The notes below the pieces were generated by a model, which made no database searches, had not been told where the DNA came from, and was given only the letters and a program-made list of their open reading frames with translations. A stretch of DNA of 64,000 nucleotides from Capilliphycus robustus (GTDB lineage: Bacteria > Cyanobacteriota > Cyanobacteriia > Cyanobacteriales > Microcoleaceae): NCBI RefSeq assembly GCF_034932365.1, contig NZ_JAYGHR010000062.1:124001-188000 (forward strand), in the 5' to 3' direction. Position numbers and translations under genes: made by a program. Below are positions 17,015 through 26,306 of the stretch, piece by piece. Positions within the stretch are counted from its first letter, which is position 1, and each line of letters begins with the position of its first letter.

Positions 17015-18028
17015 TTATCTTTGAGCCATAAATGGTGTATAAGTTCCACCTAAACCTTGAACAATGGTGCGAGTATTGGCTTTCAGCATTTGTTGATAGG
17101 TTTCAGCTTCTGTTCCCGGTTCTCCTAAGCCATCAGCAAATAATTCTTGATCGGAAACTTGAATATTAGCCTCCCTCGCTACCGTTTCCATGAGTTGAGA
17201 ATTACTGGTCGTTTCTGCAAAAATAGTCGGTACATTTGCTGCCTGAATTTCTCGGACTAATTCACCGACTCTTGCCGCAGTTGGGGCTTCATCGGTACTC
17301 AATCCCTGTAACGCCCCTTCAAAGGAAAGACCATAAGCATTTACAAAGTAACCCAGGGCATCGTGAGTGGTGACAAGGGTTCGTTGGTTCGGTGGAATCG
17401 TTGCAATTGTTGATTGAATCCAGTTGCCAATTTCAGTCAGTTCACTGCTGATTTGTTCGGCATTTTGTTGATAAAGTTCGGCTTTTTCAGGCTGTAAATT
17501 TGCCAAAGATTCGGCAATAACTTCGACCATTTGAATACCATTTTCCGGATCGTGCCAAACATGAGGATCGGGGGCTAATTCTTCGCCGTGGTCGTGATTA
17601 TCATTCCCATGACCGTGATCGTGGGCTTCTCCCATCAACGGTTGGGGGACGGCGACCTCGTGGACGGCAATTTTGGGGGCGGGGTTGCTTGTGGCTTCCA
17701 CTAATCGAATTAAACTTGGATCGAAGTCGTACCCCGCGTATAAAATTAAATTGGCGGTATCGATCGCCTTGCGGTCCTCGGGTTTGGGCTGATAAACGTG
17801 GGGGTCTTCTCCCGCTTTCACCAAACAGTTGAGGTTAACCGTTTCTTGGGCAACCTGCCGGGTTAAGTCACAAATGATACTCGTAGTGGCGACAACGGAG
17901 GGAAGAGTTACGCCAGTTTCCAAGGCGGATGGAGCAGTGCCGCTCGGGTTGGTCACGTTTGGAGGTGACGAATTACACCCGACCGTCGCCCAAAGCAAGG
18001 TTAAACTGACTACAGGTTTAAAGTTCAT
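17015..18028 (-). CDS. znuA: Zinc ABC transporter substrate-binding protein
   Basis: The protein of about 337 residues is a cluster 9 metal-binding lipoprotein. The N-terminus has a hydrophobic segment ending in TVGC, a likely lipobox. A His/Asp-rich loop (HDHGHGNDNHDHGEE) sits between the metal ligands, typical of zinc-specific ZnuA. HVW, THDALGY and ETTSNSQ carry further ligands. I choose the ATG at 18028 because AGGAAA precedes it at Shine-Dalgarno distance; an ATG four codons upstream is the alternative. It is divergent from znuC with a Zur box between them. Confidence 0.93.
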   Translation of the reverse strand: MNFKPVVSLTLLWATVGCNSSPPNVTNPSGTAPSALETGVTLPSVVATTSIICDLTRQVAQETVNLNCLVKAGEDPHVYQPKPEDRKAIDTANLILYAGYDFDPSLIRLVEATSNPAPKIAVHEVAVPQPLMGEAHDHGHGNDNHDHGEELAPDPHVWHDPENGIQMVEVIAESLANLQPEKAELYQQNAEQISSELTEIGNWIQSTIATIPPNQRTLVTTHDALGYFVNAYGLSFEGALQGLSTDEAPTAARVGELVREIQAANVPTIFAETTSNSQLMETVAREANIQVSDQELFADGLGEPGTEAETYQQMLKANTRTIVQGLGGTYTPFMAQR

Positions 18029-18054
18029 GTTTCCTAGCATTCTTGATTTCTAAT

Positions 18055-18073
18055 GCGATAATGATTATCATTA
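18055..18073. promoter_or_regulatory. Zur box between znuA and znuCB
   Basis: GCGATAATGATTATCATTA contains a near-perfect palindrome (GATAATGATTATC) matching the TGATAATnATTATCA Zur pattern. It lies 27 bp upstream of znuA and 20 bp upstream of znuC, so one site can repress both divergent units when zinc is sufficient. Confidence 0.82.
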
Positions 18074-18092
18074 TGTTACACCAAGATGGACG

Positions 18093-18812
18093 ATGTTAGA
18101 AGTTTTACATCTGGCTGTCAACTACCGAGGGGTTTGTGCCGTTGAGGATGTCAGCTTTCGTTTAGAAGCAGGACAACTCGTAGGAATTATCGGGCCGAAT
18201 GGGGCGGGTAAAAGTACGATGCTGAAGGCGATGTTAGGGTTAATTCCGGCATCTGAAGGGGTGATCCGCTATCGTCAACGGTCTTTAAAAGATCAACTCT
18301 CCCAAGTTGCTTATATTCCGCAGCGATCGCAAATTGATTGGGATTATCCGATCACGGTTAAAAATGTGGTGATGATGGCGCGTACCCGTCACACAGGATG
18401 GTTTCGATCGCCTTCTCGTTACTCTCAAGAATTGGTAAAAGCGGCGTTAATGAGAGTCAGAATGTGGGAGTTTAAAGACCGACAAATTGGCGAACTTTCT
18501 GGCGGTCAACAGCAGCGCGTTTTTCTCGCCCAAGCGTTAGCACAAGAGGCGGAATTATTCTTTTTTGATGAACCGTTTGTGGGAGTGGATAAAAAGACAG
18601 AAGCGGTGATTTTTGAGGTGTTTAATGAGTTAAAACATCAAGGTAAAATTTTGTTAGTGGTGGGTCACGAACTGGGAGAAGTTGCCCGTCAGTATGATCG
18701 GTTTTTGCTAATTAATAAACAAATTATTGCCAATGGTTCTCGTTCGGAAGTGATGACGGCGGAAAATTTGCAAAAAGCCTATGGGGATAATGTAATTTTG
18801 TTACACCGTTAA
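18093..18812 (+). CDS. znuC: Zinc ABC transporter ATP-binding protein
   Basis: The 239-residue ATPase has Walker A GPNGAGKST (34-42), signature ELSGGQQQR, Walker B AELFFFDEPFVGVD and the H-loop VVGHE. Its similarity to metal-family ATPases, with the YIPQRSQIDWDYPITVKNVV Q-loop region, and its place between znuA and znuB identify it as the zinc-uptake ATPase. It is followed 16 bp later by the permease gene. An ATG at 18086 is in another frame, so 18093 is the natural start. Confidence 0.92.
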   Translation: MLEVLHLAVNYRGVCAVEDVSFRLEAGQLVGIIGPNGAGKSTMLKAMLGLIPASEGVIRYRQRSLKDQLSQVAYIPQRSQIDWDYPITVKNVVMMARTRHTGWFRSPSRYSQELVKAALMRVRMWEFKDRQIGELSGGQQQRVFLAQALAQEAELFFFDEPFVGVDKKTEAVIFEVFNELKHQGKILLVVGHELGEVARQYDRFLLINKQIIANGSRSEVMTAENLQKAYGDNVILLHR

Positions 18813-18828
18813 ATTTTGATGATTAAAA

Positions 18829-19704
18829 ATGAATTTGCTCCTTGATCCGTTAAGTTTTGAATTTATGCGCCATGCCATATTAGTAGCGGTGTTGATGGGG
18901 ATTCTTTGTCCTGTTGTGGGTAGTTATTTAATTGTACAACGCATGGGATTGTTAGGAGATGTAATCGCCCATGCAGTTTTACCCGGACTTGCAATTGCAT
19001 TTTATTTTGGGATTGATATTTTTTTAGGGGCGTTTATTTCGGGAACCCTCAGCACCTTAATTATTGCTTGGATTCAATCTCAATCTCGCGTTAAAATTGA
19101 TGTGGCAATGGCTTTAGTATTTTCCGGCTTTTTAGCTTTGGGAATTATGTTAATTACGGTTCTGAGAAGTAGGCTAGATTTACACAGTTTTTTATTTGGA
19201 GATATTTTGAGTGTTAGGACTGAGGATGTTCAGAGAACGTTGATCATTACTTTATTGATTTTACTCGGTGTTAGACTGTTTTACAAAGAACTTTTGTTTT
19301 ATACCTTTAATCCTTTGGGCGCTCAAGCGATGGGATTACCTGTTAATCTGATTAATATTGGTTTAGTTTCTGCGATTACTTTAACCATTATTGCCAGTAT
19401 GCAGGCTGTCGGCGTTGTCTTGGTGGTTTCGCTGTTAATTGGCCCGGCAATTACTGCCTATTTATTAGTGAAAGAACTCCATCAAATGATGGGTTTAGGG
19501 GCAATTTTTGGTATTTTTAGCACTGTTGCAGGAATGTATATTAGCTATTATGTGAACGTTCCTTCGGGAGCGGCGATTGTGTTAACGGTTTCGGGATTAT
19601 TTATTCTGGCTTTACTTTTCAGTCCTTCCCAGGGAATTTTAACCAGTCCAGAAGTAGCCAGTCAGCGATCAATGTTCCAGAAGTTTAAACAATGGAAACC
19701 CTAA
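18829..19704 (+). CDS. znuB: Zinc ABC transporter permease
   Basis: The 291-residue protein has about eight or nine membrane helices and the family motifs MGLLGDVIAHAVLPGLAIAF near residue 38 and LVVSLLIGPAITAYLL in the C-terminal half. It forms the inner-membrane channel working with ZnuC and ZnuA. It is the second gene of the znuCB operon controlled by the divergent Zur box. Downstream DNA is A/T-rich and contains gene relics. Confidence 0.92.
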   Translation: MNLLLDPLSFEFMRHAILVAVLMGILCPVVGSYLIVQRMGLLGDVIAHAVLPGLAIAFYFGIDIFLGAFISGTLSTLIIAWIQSQSRVKIDVAMALVFSGFLALGIMLITVLRSRLDLHSFLFGDILSVRTEDVQRTLIITLLILLGVRLFYKELLFYTFNPLGAQAMGLPVNLINIGLVSAITLTIIASMQAVGVVLVVSLLIGPAITAYLLVKELHQMMGLGAIFGIFSTVAGMYISYYVNVPSGAAIVLTVSGLFILALLFSPSQGILTSPEVASQRSMFQKFKQWKP

Positions 19705-20094
19705 AAATCAAGGTAACAGTTAAATTGAAAAAGTTAAATTTTATAACTGTTCTTAGTTCCTCACGCCTTAAAACAACAAAGTCAAAATATCTTTATACTG
19801 AGTCCCTAAGTTCAGATGGAAAACCCAATTTTTATAAATGCAATAAAATTTGCGACTTTGAGGGCGACGAAAACGATTACTCTAACTCATCAAGATCTGA
19901 ATAATCGAGGTATTCTAGTTGTTTTTCGTCTCTGTAATACACTGATTCAGAACCTTCTGAGGCGACTTAATCTTGAATTTGATCAACCTGTTGGTGAATC
20001 CTTTTAAGAAATTATTTTTAGGAATATTAGAATAAAGTTCATCCGTTAAATCCACTACCTATCTGTTTCCAAAATCTTCGTGTATTCCTGTCGA
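19705..20094. other. Intergenic region with a relic of a DUF697-type GTPase gene
   Basis: At 19957-20005 the sequence resembles 9596-9645 of the GTPase gene (shared CTTGAAT-TGATCAACCTGTTGG-GAATC), in the same orientation. That corresponds to its QQVDHIQDEVAR segment. The surrounding frames are broken, so a decayed paralogue is likely. No other feature is visible in the 390 bp. Confidence 0.45.
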
Positions 20095-20568
20095 TCATGG
20101 TGAATTTTCCCCTGACAAAATTAATTGTAATGATTCGGGATAAATAATATCAGCCAAACGACTCCCATCCTGTTGATAGGTTAAACCAATTTGAATAAAA
20201 TCAGCAGGTTTATAAGGTAAACGTTCCGCCCATTCTATCGCCGTAATTCCAGGTGGAACTTCTATTCCTTCCCAATACAATTCAATATTTAAGTCTTCAA
20301 CTTCCGAGGGTTCCAAGCGATATAAATCCAGATGATAGAGAGGAACACGCCCAGAATGATATTCATTAATCAAGGTAAAAGTAGGACTTTCAATATTTTC
20401 AGGAATCTCTAACCCTGCACCCAAACCTTGAATTAATGTCGTTTTTCCAGCCCCTAAATCTCCTTCGAGTAACAGAATAGAACCTGGAGAAAGAGCTTTT
20501 CCTAAACACTCCCCTAAATGATGAGTGGCTTGAGAATCCGCTAGAAAAACCGTGAGCGTTACAGACAT
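20095..20568 (-). CDS. tsaE: tRNA t6A biosynthesis ATPase TsaE
   Basis: The 157-residue protein carries the Walker A motif EGDLGAGKTT near residue 34, the ESPTFTLINEY segment, HLDLYRL and the conserved IEWAERLP motif, all diagnostic of TsaE. It works with TsaB and TsaD in threonylcarbamoyl transfer to tRNA A37. The gene lies 14 bp downstream of the YvcK-like gene on the same strand. Its last 19 codons are duplicated at 13220-13278. Confidence 0.94.
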   Translation of the reverse strand: MSVTLTVFLADSQATHHLGECLGKALSPGSILLLEGDLGAGKTTLIQGLGAGLEIPENIESPTFTLINEYHSGRVPLYHLDLYRLEPSEVEDLNIELYWEGIEVPPGITAIEWAERLPYKPADFIQIGLTYQQDGSRLADIIYPESLQLILSGENSP

Positions 20569-20582
20569 TTTAAACCTTGAGA

Positions 20583-21959
20583 TTAAGCGTGAGAATACCA
20601 GCGTAATAAAACTTGAGCTAACCGTTCAGAATTATGACGCACATAACCCGTTTTTTCATCGACTTCAATCACATTCGTTAATACAATTCTTCGCCCTAAC
20701 TGTTTAACGACATCTCGATCTAAAATCACCGGATATGATCCTTCTTGGGCATATTTAATTAAAGATTGGGCGAGAGGGACTTTTCCCTGAACTAACACCG
20801 CATCAAATAAACGACAACCACAGGCATTATCAATCGCTAAAATATGATCACCAACGGTATAACCATCGGTTTCTCCCGGTTGGGTCATGGCATTACAAAC
20901 ATAAATCCGAGGAACATTTGCAGAAGCGATCGCCTGGGCAATTTCTGGCACTAATAAATTGGGAATTACACTGGTATATAAACTCCCCGGCCCGATAATA
21001 ATTAAATCCGATTCAACTATGGCTTGAATGGCTTTAGGTAAAGCAGGAGGATCAGGCGGAATGCAGCCAATTTTCACAATTTTGCCTTTAGCTTCAGTAA
21101 TACTTGATTCGCCATAAATTCGCCGACCATCCTCTAATTTTGCCCACAAATGCACATCACTTAACGTTGCAGGTAATACTTGACCGCGAATGGCTAAAAC
21201 CTTAGAACTCGCTGCTATTGCCCGTTCTAAATCCCCTGTAATATCGCTCATGGCAGTTAAAAACAGATTGCCAAAACTGTGACCACTTAAGCCATCACCC
21301 GCTTTAAAACGGTATTGAAACAGTTCCGTTAAAAGCTGTTCTTCATCGGCTAAAGCGGCGATACAGTTGCGAATATCTCCCGGAGGTAGCACCCCAATTT
21401 CCCGGCGTAAGCGTCCAGAAGACCCGCCATCATCAGCCACCGTGACAATTGCCGTAATATTAGCACTATAGGGTTTTAAGCCGCGTAACAGCGTGGATAA
21501 ACCCGTTCCACCCCCCACCGTGACAATTTTCGGCCCCCTCTGCAAACGACGATGGGCCAGCAACCGATCCACCAAATGATCATCACCTTCCGGCATCAAC
21601 ACTTGAGTAATAGAATTTAAAGTGCGAGTTTGACCCCAAAAGATTAACATCAGACCCATAATAATCGCCAGAGGCCCAGATATGAAATTGGGAAGAACAG
21701 TCGTGATCAACCCCAAAATATCCTTAAGCAGTTGCAGCAGGTAAAAAATAGGAGTCATCCCCGTCCAAACGGCTAACCCCAAACTGGTGAGGAGTATTCC
21801 CGCCACACTCATCAGTAACCAGCGTTTCACCAACAGTCCCGGCGCCAACCATTTAAACCACTGTTGCAGACGACGGGGGGAATGACTGCTTGACCAACCT
21901 AGAATATGCCTAGATTTCGCTAATCTGCGTAGGCTGTGTTTCAATGAACCATTTGACAT
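20583..21959 (-). CDS. YvcK/CofD-like protein with N-terminal membrane region
   Basis: The protein of about 458 residues has an N-terminal basic region and two membrane segments. A CofD-like domain follows, starting IVTVGGGTGLSTLLRGLK and including TVADDGGSSGRLR, PPGDIRNC, GLSGHSFGNLFL and IGPGSLYTSVIPNL. YvcK proteins bind UDP-sugars and influence carbon metabolism and cell-wall synthesis. The N-terminal membrane extension is usual in cyanobacteria. I place the start at the ATG at 21959; an upstream TTG in frame is unlikely. Confidence 0.88.
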   Translation of the reverse strand: MSNGSLKHSLRRLAKSRHILGWSSSHSPRRLQQWFKWLAPGLLVKRWLLMSVAGILLTSLGLAVWTGMTPIFYLLQLLKDILGLITTVLPNFISGPLAIIMGLMLIFWGQTRTLNSITQVLMPEGDDHLVDRLLAHRRLQRGPKIVTVGGGTGLSTLLRGLKPYSANITAIVTVADDGGSSGRLRREIGVLPPGDIRNCIAALADEEQLLTELFQYRFKAGDGLSGHSFGNLFLTAMSDITGDLERAIAASSKVLAIRGQVLPATLSDVHLWAKLEDGRRIYGESSITEAKGKIVKIGCIPPDPPALPKAIQAIVESDLIIIGPGSLYTSVIPNLLVPEIAQAIASANVPRIYVCNAMTQPGETDGYTVGDHILAIDNACGCRLFDAVLVQGKVPLAQSLIKYAQEGSYPVILDRDVVKQLGRRIVLTNVIEVDEKTGYVRHNSERLAQVLLRWYSHA

Positions 21960-22179
21960 GGATGAAAACCTCAGAGGTATCAACAGGATTTGAACAACTG
22001 ATGCAATCAAGATTTCGGAAGGGTTGAGTTGTTCGTTGTTTCCATCCCCTCCTGTTTTAGTGTGAGCATCCCCTTTGCAGGTCTATCTTCTCATACAATA
22101 TAAGGCAACAGGGAACAGGCAAAAGGCGTTCATGCAAAAGGCACAAGGGCAATATTGATAACTGGTCAGGTGATTACTG

Positions 22180-22210
22180 TTGACTGTAAACTGTAAACAC
22201 TCTGTACAAT
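22180..22210 (+). promoter_or_regulatory. Possible sigma-70-type promoter for the Mla-like ATPase gene
   Basis: TTGACT at 22180-22185 and TACAAT at 22205-22210 are separated by 19 bp, longer than ideal. The pair lies 43 bp upstream of the chosen ATG. Confidence 0.35.
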
Positions 22211-22253
22211 AGATGATCACAGCGATCAAGTGGCCTTTTGTGCAGAAGATCTC

Positions 22254-23045
22254 ATGCCCCATGATGATGAAACTTTAATAGAGCTACAGGGGATTAGCAA
22301 GTCTTTTGGAAATAACGTTATTCTCGATGACGTTGACTTGAACATCCACCGAGGAGAAGCTCTAGCGATTATCGGCCCTTCCGGAACGGGTAAATCGACT
22401 ATCCTGCGAATTATTGCGGGGTTACTGATACCGGATGCGGGTGAGATTTATATTAAGGGTCAGAAACGTAAAGGTTGGGTTGATGATATTCGTGATCCGA
22501 TTGGGATTGGGATGGTGTTTCAAAATGCGGCTCTATTTGACTCGTTGACGGTGAGGGAAAATGTCGGATTTTCGCTCTATCAACATACTAAATTGTCTCA
22601 TCAAACCATTGAAAAGTTAGTCGATGAAAAGTTAGAAATGGTCGGATTACCGGGGATTGGCGATCGCTATCCGGCTGAACTTTCTGGCGGAATGCGAAAA
22701 CGGGTGAGTTTTGCGCGGGCGATTTTACCTAATCCTGAAAATCCGGCTGATAATCCGGAAGTCATCCTCTATGATGAACCCACCGCAGGTTTAGATCCGA
22801 TTGCTTCGACGGTGATTGAAGATTTAATTCGTGAGCTTCAAAATAGTGGAGGAGCAGCCAAGACTTATGTGATGGTTACTCACCAAGATAGCACGATTCG
22901 ACGAACGGCCGATGAAGTGATTTTTCTTTACAAAGGAAAGATTCAATGGTCGGGAAGCGTTGATCAAGCCTACAGCACCGATAACCCCATTGTGCGACAG
23001 TTTTTTAGCGGCAGTGTGAACGGGCCGATTCAGATTTTGACTTAA
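22254..23045 (+). CDS. MlaF-like ABC transporter ATP-binding protein (lipid transport)
   Basis: The protein of about 263 residues has Walker A GPSGTGKST (41-49), signature ELSGGMRKR, Walker B VILYDEPTAGLDP and the MVTHQDS H-loop. The LSGGMRKRVSFARAI form and the Q-loop GMVFQNAALFDSLTVRENV are typical of MlaF/Ttg2A and plastid TGD3. The next gene encodes an MCE (MlaD/TGD2-like) protein, consistent with an envelope lipid transporter. The MlaE permease is not here. I use the ATG at 22254; an in-frame GTG lies eight codons upstream. Confidence 0.88.
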   Translation: MPHDDETLIELQGISKSFGNNVILDDVDLNIHRGEALAIIGPSGTGKSTILRIIAGLLIPDAGEIYIKGQKRKGWVDDIRDPIGIGMVFQNAALFDSLTVRENVGFSLYQHTKLSHQTIEKLVDEKLEMVGLPGIGDRYPAELSGGMRKRVSFARAILPNPENPADNPEVILYDEPTAGLDPIASTVIEDLIRELQNSGGAAKTYVMVTHQDSTIRRTADEVIFLYKGKIQWSGSVDQAYSTDNPIVRQFFSGSVNGPIQILT

Positions 23046-23244
23046 GGATTTATTTACGATTCAGAGAACAATCTGCACAGCTTTAAAAAATAAAAATATC
23101 CTAAAAAAATTGTTAAAAATGATCAAAAGTGTTCTCCAGCTCAATGTTATTGTTCAAGATAGCTATGATTAAATAACGAGGAACATCAGCTCCTAGTCTT
23201 TATATTTTTTTAATGCCATCCGATTGAAAAGGGAATAGGATATC

Positions 23245-24564
23245 ATGCGATCGCGAGCAATTCGAGAAGGTTCAGTTGGGTTATTAACGTTGTTAGGATT
23301 AAGTTTATTTGGAATGGTTGCCTTCTGGGTTCAGGGCTTGCGTCTCGATAACACAGGCTATCAAATTCGGGTAGAATTTCCTGAAGCGTCTGGAATGCAG
23401 CCGGGAACACCTGTGCGATATCGGGGAGTAAAAGTTGGTCGAGTTCTTGATATAAAACCCACTTCTAATCAAGTCGAAGTCCGCTTAGAGATCACCTCCT
23501 CAACGTTAGTGATTCCTCGTGATGTGATGATTCGCTCTAGTCAAAGTGGATTATTGAGTGAAAATTTTGTTGATATTATTCCGAATCAGGCTTTATCTGA
23601 GGAAATGAAAGATGAAAATCCCCTCAGTTCCGACTGCCCTGAAACGATTATTTGTAATGATGTGCTGCTGTCTGGAGAAAGCGGAGTGAGCTTAGAACGA
23701 TTGATTGCTTCTATGGTAGAATTTAGCGAACTTTATACCAGTCCTGAACTGTTTAAAAACCTGAATCAAGCGGCACAACGCACTGCTTTAGCTGCCGATG
23801 AAGTCTCCAAACTCAGCACAAAAATGACGGAGTTAGTTGAAGTGGCGCGGACAGAATTGGGAAGTGTCAGTAATTCAGTTGATGAGGGAATTGGCTCTTT
23901 TTCAACGGAATTAAATTCAATTTCAGCTACCTTACAAGACTCAACGAATCAAGTTACACGCGCAACAATTGAATCGGCAAATTCCGTTCAACGCGCGGCT
24001 AATGAAGTCAGTACAATTAGTAATGAAGTACAGATTTTAATTGCAAGTAACCGTTCCACACTCGCCAATACCCTCAAAAATATTGAACAAATTACCGGGG
24101 AACTGAGCGTTACGGCGGCGAGTATTAGTCCCCTACTCAATCAAATCGAACAAGGAAGTTTGTTAAGCAATTTAGAAGTCTTATCGTCGAACGCAGCAGA
24201 AGCTTCTGAAAATTTATTAGATCTCTCGAAAGCTGTTAACGATCCCGAAACTTTAATCCTACTCCAACAAACCCTCGACTCGGCGAGAACAACCCTACAA
24301 AATGTCGAAAAAATCACCTCAGATGTAGATGATCTGATCGGTGATCCGAAAGTTCGCCAAAATCTGCGAGAAATCATCAACGGCTTAGGAAATATTCTCG
24401 CCTATAGCGATCAGTTAGAACAGCAAACCAAACTAGCAAAAACCCTCGCTCCTCTGTCTGAGGTACTGGAAGACACAGAAGCGATCGCCCTAGAGCGAGA
24501 TTTATCAAAGCTTGAAGAAAAACCCTTTCCCGACAAGCCGAAAATCGTTCGTCAAACTCAGTGA
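23245..24564 (+). CDS. MCE-domain (MlaD-like) lipid-transport protein
   Basis: The 439-residue protein has one N-terminal membrane anchor (about 12-31). An MCE domain follows (about 38-117) with YQIRVEFPEASGMQPGTPVRYRGVKVGRV and QSGLLSENFVDIIP. A long helical, Ser/Thr/Asn-rich region (about 165-400) probably forms a periplasmic coiled coil or tunnel. MCE proteins such as MlaD and plant TGD2 bind and shuttle phospholipids across the envelope. It follows the MlaF-like ATPase by 199 bp on the same strand, which supports one transporter. Confidence 0.9.
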   Translation: MRSRAIREGSVGLLTLLGLSLFGMVAFWVQGLRLDNTGYQIRVEFPEASGMQPGTPVRYRGVKVGRVLDIKPTSNQVEVRLEITSSTLVIPRDVMIRSSQSGLLSENFVDIIPNQALSEEMKDENPLSSDCPETIICNDVLLSGESGVSLERLIASMVEFSELYTSPELFKNLNQAAQRTALAADEVSKLSTKMTELVEVARTELGSVSNSVDEGIGSFSTELNSISATLQDSTNQVTRATIESANSVQRAANEVSTISNEVQILIASNRSTLANTLKNIEQITGELSVTAASISPLLNQIEQGSLLSNLEVLSSNAAEASENLLDLSKAVNDPETLILLQQTLDSARTTLQNVEKITSDVDDLIGDPKVRQNLREIINGLGNILAYSDQLEQQTKLAKTLAPLSEVLEDTEAIALERDLSKLEEKPFPDKPKIVRQTQ

Positions 24565-24675
24565 TCGATATCACTCAGACTCCTGGGGTGAGTTCACAAA
24601 ATTTCCCCGAAAACTATCACCCCGATTATTTCTCAATCGTGAGAAAATCGTAAAGTCGAGTCTATAATTTCCTGT

Positions 24676-24928
24676 CAACAACTCACCGCTAAGTTCGCGG
24701 CGAACTAGAGCGGGAGCTTGTGAAAACAGGCTCTAGTTGACCAGACTAAGTTCTACGAGAACTACGTTACATCTAAGAGTTAAAGTTCCTACCTTGGGAT
24801 GCGTGCCAGTCTCATGCTCTAGAACCAAATTGTTAAACAGATGTAAAGGGTTAAGTCAGTGCAATTTGGATAGTTACCGGGATGTAACATTGTCGAGGCA
24901 AACTCAACCAAAAATGAGAGGTGCAGTA
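24676..24928 (+). ncRNA. HEARO-type omega RNA of IscB
   Basis: About 250 bp immediately 5' of iscB have no credible ORF but many short complementary segments, for example CCGC-TAAGTTC-GCGG near 24689 and AACTAGAGC...GCTCTAGTT at about 24705-24739. Known IscB loci carry the HEARO RNA at precisely this place, ending near the start codon, with the guide at its 5' end next to the element boundary. The guide would therefore come from flanking host DNA just left of 24676. Position and structure are seen; the RNA itself is inferred. Confidence 0.65.
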
Positions 24929-26212
24929 ATGCGCGTTTTCGTTCTAGATAAAAACTTGCAACCTCTTGACCCCTGCAATCCGGCGAGGGCGAGAGAATTC
25001 TTGAACAAAGGAAGGGCTAAGGTATTTAAACGCTATCCATTCACTATTGTGTTGCAGGACAGGGTTGTAGAAAAATCTATAGTCCATCCACATCGAATCA
25101 AGATTGACCCCGGCAGCAAGAAGTCCGGTATTGCTGTTGTTCAGGAAGAGACAGGTCGCGTCACAAACGCTCTGGAAGTTTCTCACCGGGGAGAGCAAAT
25201 TAAAAATACGTGCTTATCTCGAAGGGCGTTAAGAAGAGGGCGACGTAACCGAAAAACCCGCTATCGCCAACCCAGATTTTTCAACCGCACCCGCCCAAAA
25301 GGTTGGCTACCACCCTCCCTTGAAAGTCGAATTGCCAATATTGAAACTTGGGTAAGACGAATCAGGAAACTCTGCCCCGTTACTGCAATTTCTCAGGAGT
25401 TGGTGAAGTTTGACCTTCAGCAAATACAAAATCCTGAGATTGCCGGAATAGAGTATCAACACGGAGAACTTTACGGGTTTGAGGTCAAAGAATACTTGCT
25501 TCAAAAGTGGGGTAGAAAATGCGTGTATTGTCACGCTGATGGTGTCCCTTTGGAAGTCGAACACATTCTCGCCAAATCGAAAGGAGGTTCAAACCGGGTT
25601 AGCAATTTAACTTTGGCTTGCCGAAAATGCAATCAAGCTAAAGGCAACAAACCGATTGAGCAGTTCTTGAGCAAAAAGCCCGACATTCTCAGGCGGGTTT
25701 TGTCTCAAGCCAAAGCACCCCTAAAAGATGCAACGGCTGTCAATGCTACTCGTTGGGAATTGTACAAGCGGTTGCAAGCTACGGGATTGCCTGTAGAAGT
25801 AGGTTCAGGAGGTCGGACAAAGTTCAATCGTCAAACTAAAGGAATCGAAAAGCATCATTGGACTGACGCAGCTTGTGTGGGAAAATCAACTCCAGAGAAG
25901 CTGTTGATTAGAGGAGTTAAGCCCCTGTTAATAGCGGCAAAAGGTCACGGTGTTAGGCAGCGTTGCCGCCCTGAGCAATACGGATTTCCCAAAGCTTATG
26001 CTCCAAAGGCTAAATTTTTCCAGGGCTTTCAAACTGGTGACATTGTTAAAGCCGATGTTGAAAAAGGGAAGTTTGCAGGAAAATATACAGGTCGAATCGC
26101 TATCAGGTTTAGACCAAGTTTTGTCTTGCAACTGCCGACCCAAAAATTTGACGTTCATCCAAAATATTTAACAACCATTCACAAAGCTGACGGTTATGAG
26201 TACCAATTCTGA
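24929..26212 (+). CDS. iscB: IscB RNA-guided HNH/RuvC nuclease
   Basis: The 427-residue protein has the full IscB layout. An N-terminal PLMP-like segment (LQPLDPCNPARAREFLNKGR) comes first, then RuvC-I IDPGSKKSGIAV (Asp60) and an arginine-rich bridge helix (RRALRRGRRNRKTRYRQPRF). RuvC-II is ISQELVKFD (Glu157). The HNH domain has CVYC, VEHILAKSKGG (Glu211-His212) and NLTLACRKCN, and RuvC-III is HHWTDA (His310, Asp313). All catalytic residues are present, so it looks active. I start at the ATG at 24929; the same frame is open upstream to 24737, but that DNA is the omega RNA region. The 3' end overlaps no confirmed gene. Confidence 0.93.
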   Translation: MRVFVLDKNLQPLDPCNPARAREFLNKGRAKVFKRYPFTIVLQDRVVEKSIVHPHRIKIDPGSKKSGIAVVQEETGRVTNALEVSHRGEQIKNTCLSRRALRRGRRNRKTRYRQPRFFNRTRPKGWLPPSLESRIANIETWVRRIRKLCPVTAISQELVKFDLQQIQNPEIAGIEYQHGELYGFEVKEYLLQKWGRKCVYCHADGVPLEVEHILAKSKGGSNRVSNLTLACRKCNQAKGNKPIEQFLSKKPDILRRVLSQAKAPLKDATAVNATRWELYKRLQATGLPVEVGSGGRTKFNRQTKGIEKHHWTDAACVGKSTPEKLLIRGVKPLLIAAKGHGVRQRCRPEQYGFPKAYAPKAKFFQGFQTGDIVKADVEKGKFAGKYTGRIAIRFRPSFVLQLPTQKFDVHPKYLTTIHKADGYEYQF

Positions 26213-26306
26213 TTTTAAGGATTCGCTATCGCGAAAATCATTTGTAGACGGCAATTCCCCTCCCGCTAACCTTCGGTATAACGGGAGTCCCCTTGCCCCA
26301 TCCAAG

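Larger units (their letters stand above)
24676..26306 (+). mobile_element. IscB element (IS200/IS605-related, no transposase)
   Basis: The element runs from GTCAACAACTCACCGC (about 24676) through a structured noncoding region and iscB to a right-end hairpin with arms CTCCCG (26260-26265) and CGGGAG (26282-26287). No Y1 transposase is present, so movement would depend on an enzyme elsewhere. It lies between a TATAAT-containing region (24663-24668) and the start codon of a small conserved gene at 26307, and so may have separated that gene from its promoter. The exact boundaries are inferred. Confidence 0.7.

Noticed and set aside
24737..24928. N-terminal extension of IscB by 64 codons
   Set aside because: The extension lies in the expected omega RNA region, has no similarity to the family and the usual N-terminal segment begins at 24929.
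26196..26306. N-terminal extension of the 71-aa gene overlapping iscB
   Set aside because: It is made from the right end of the IscB element including its hairpin; the conserved protein starts at 26307.
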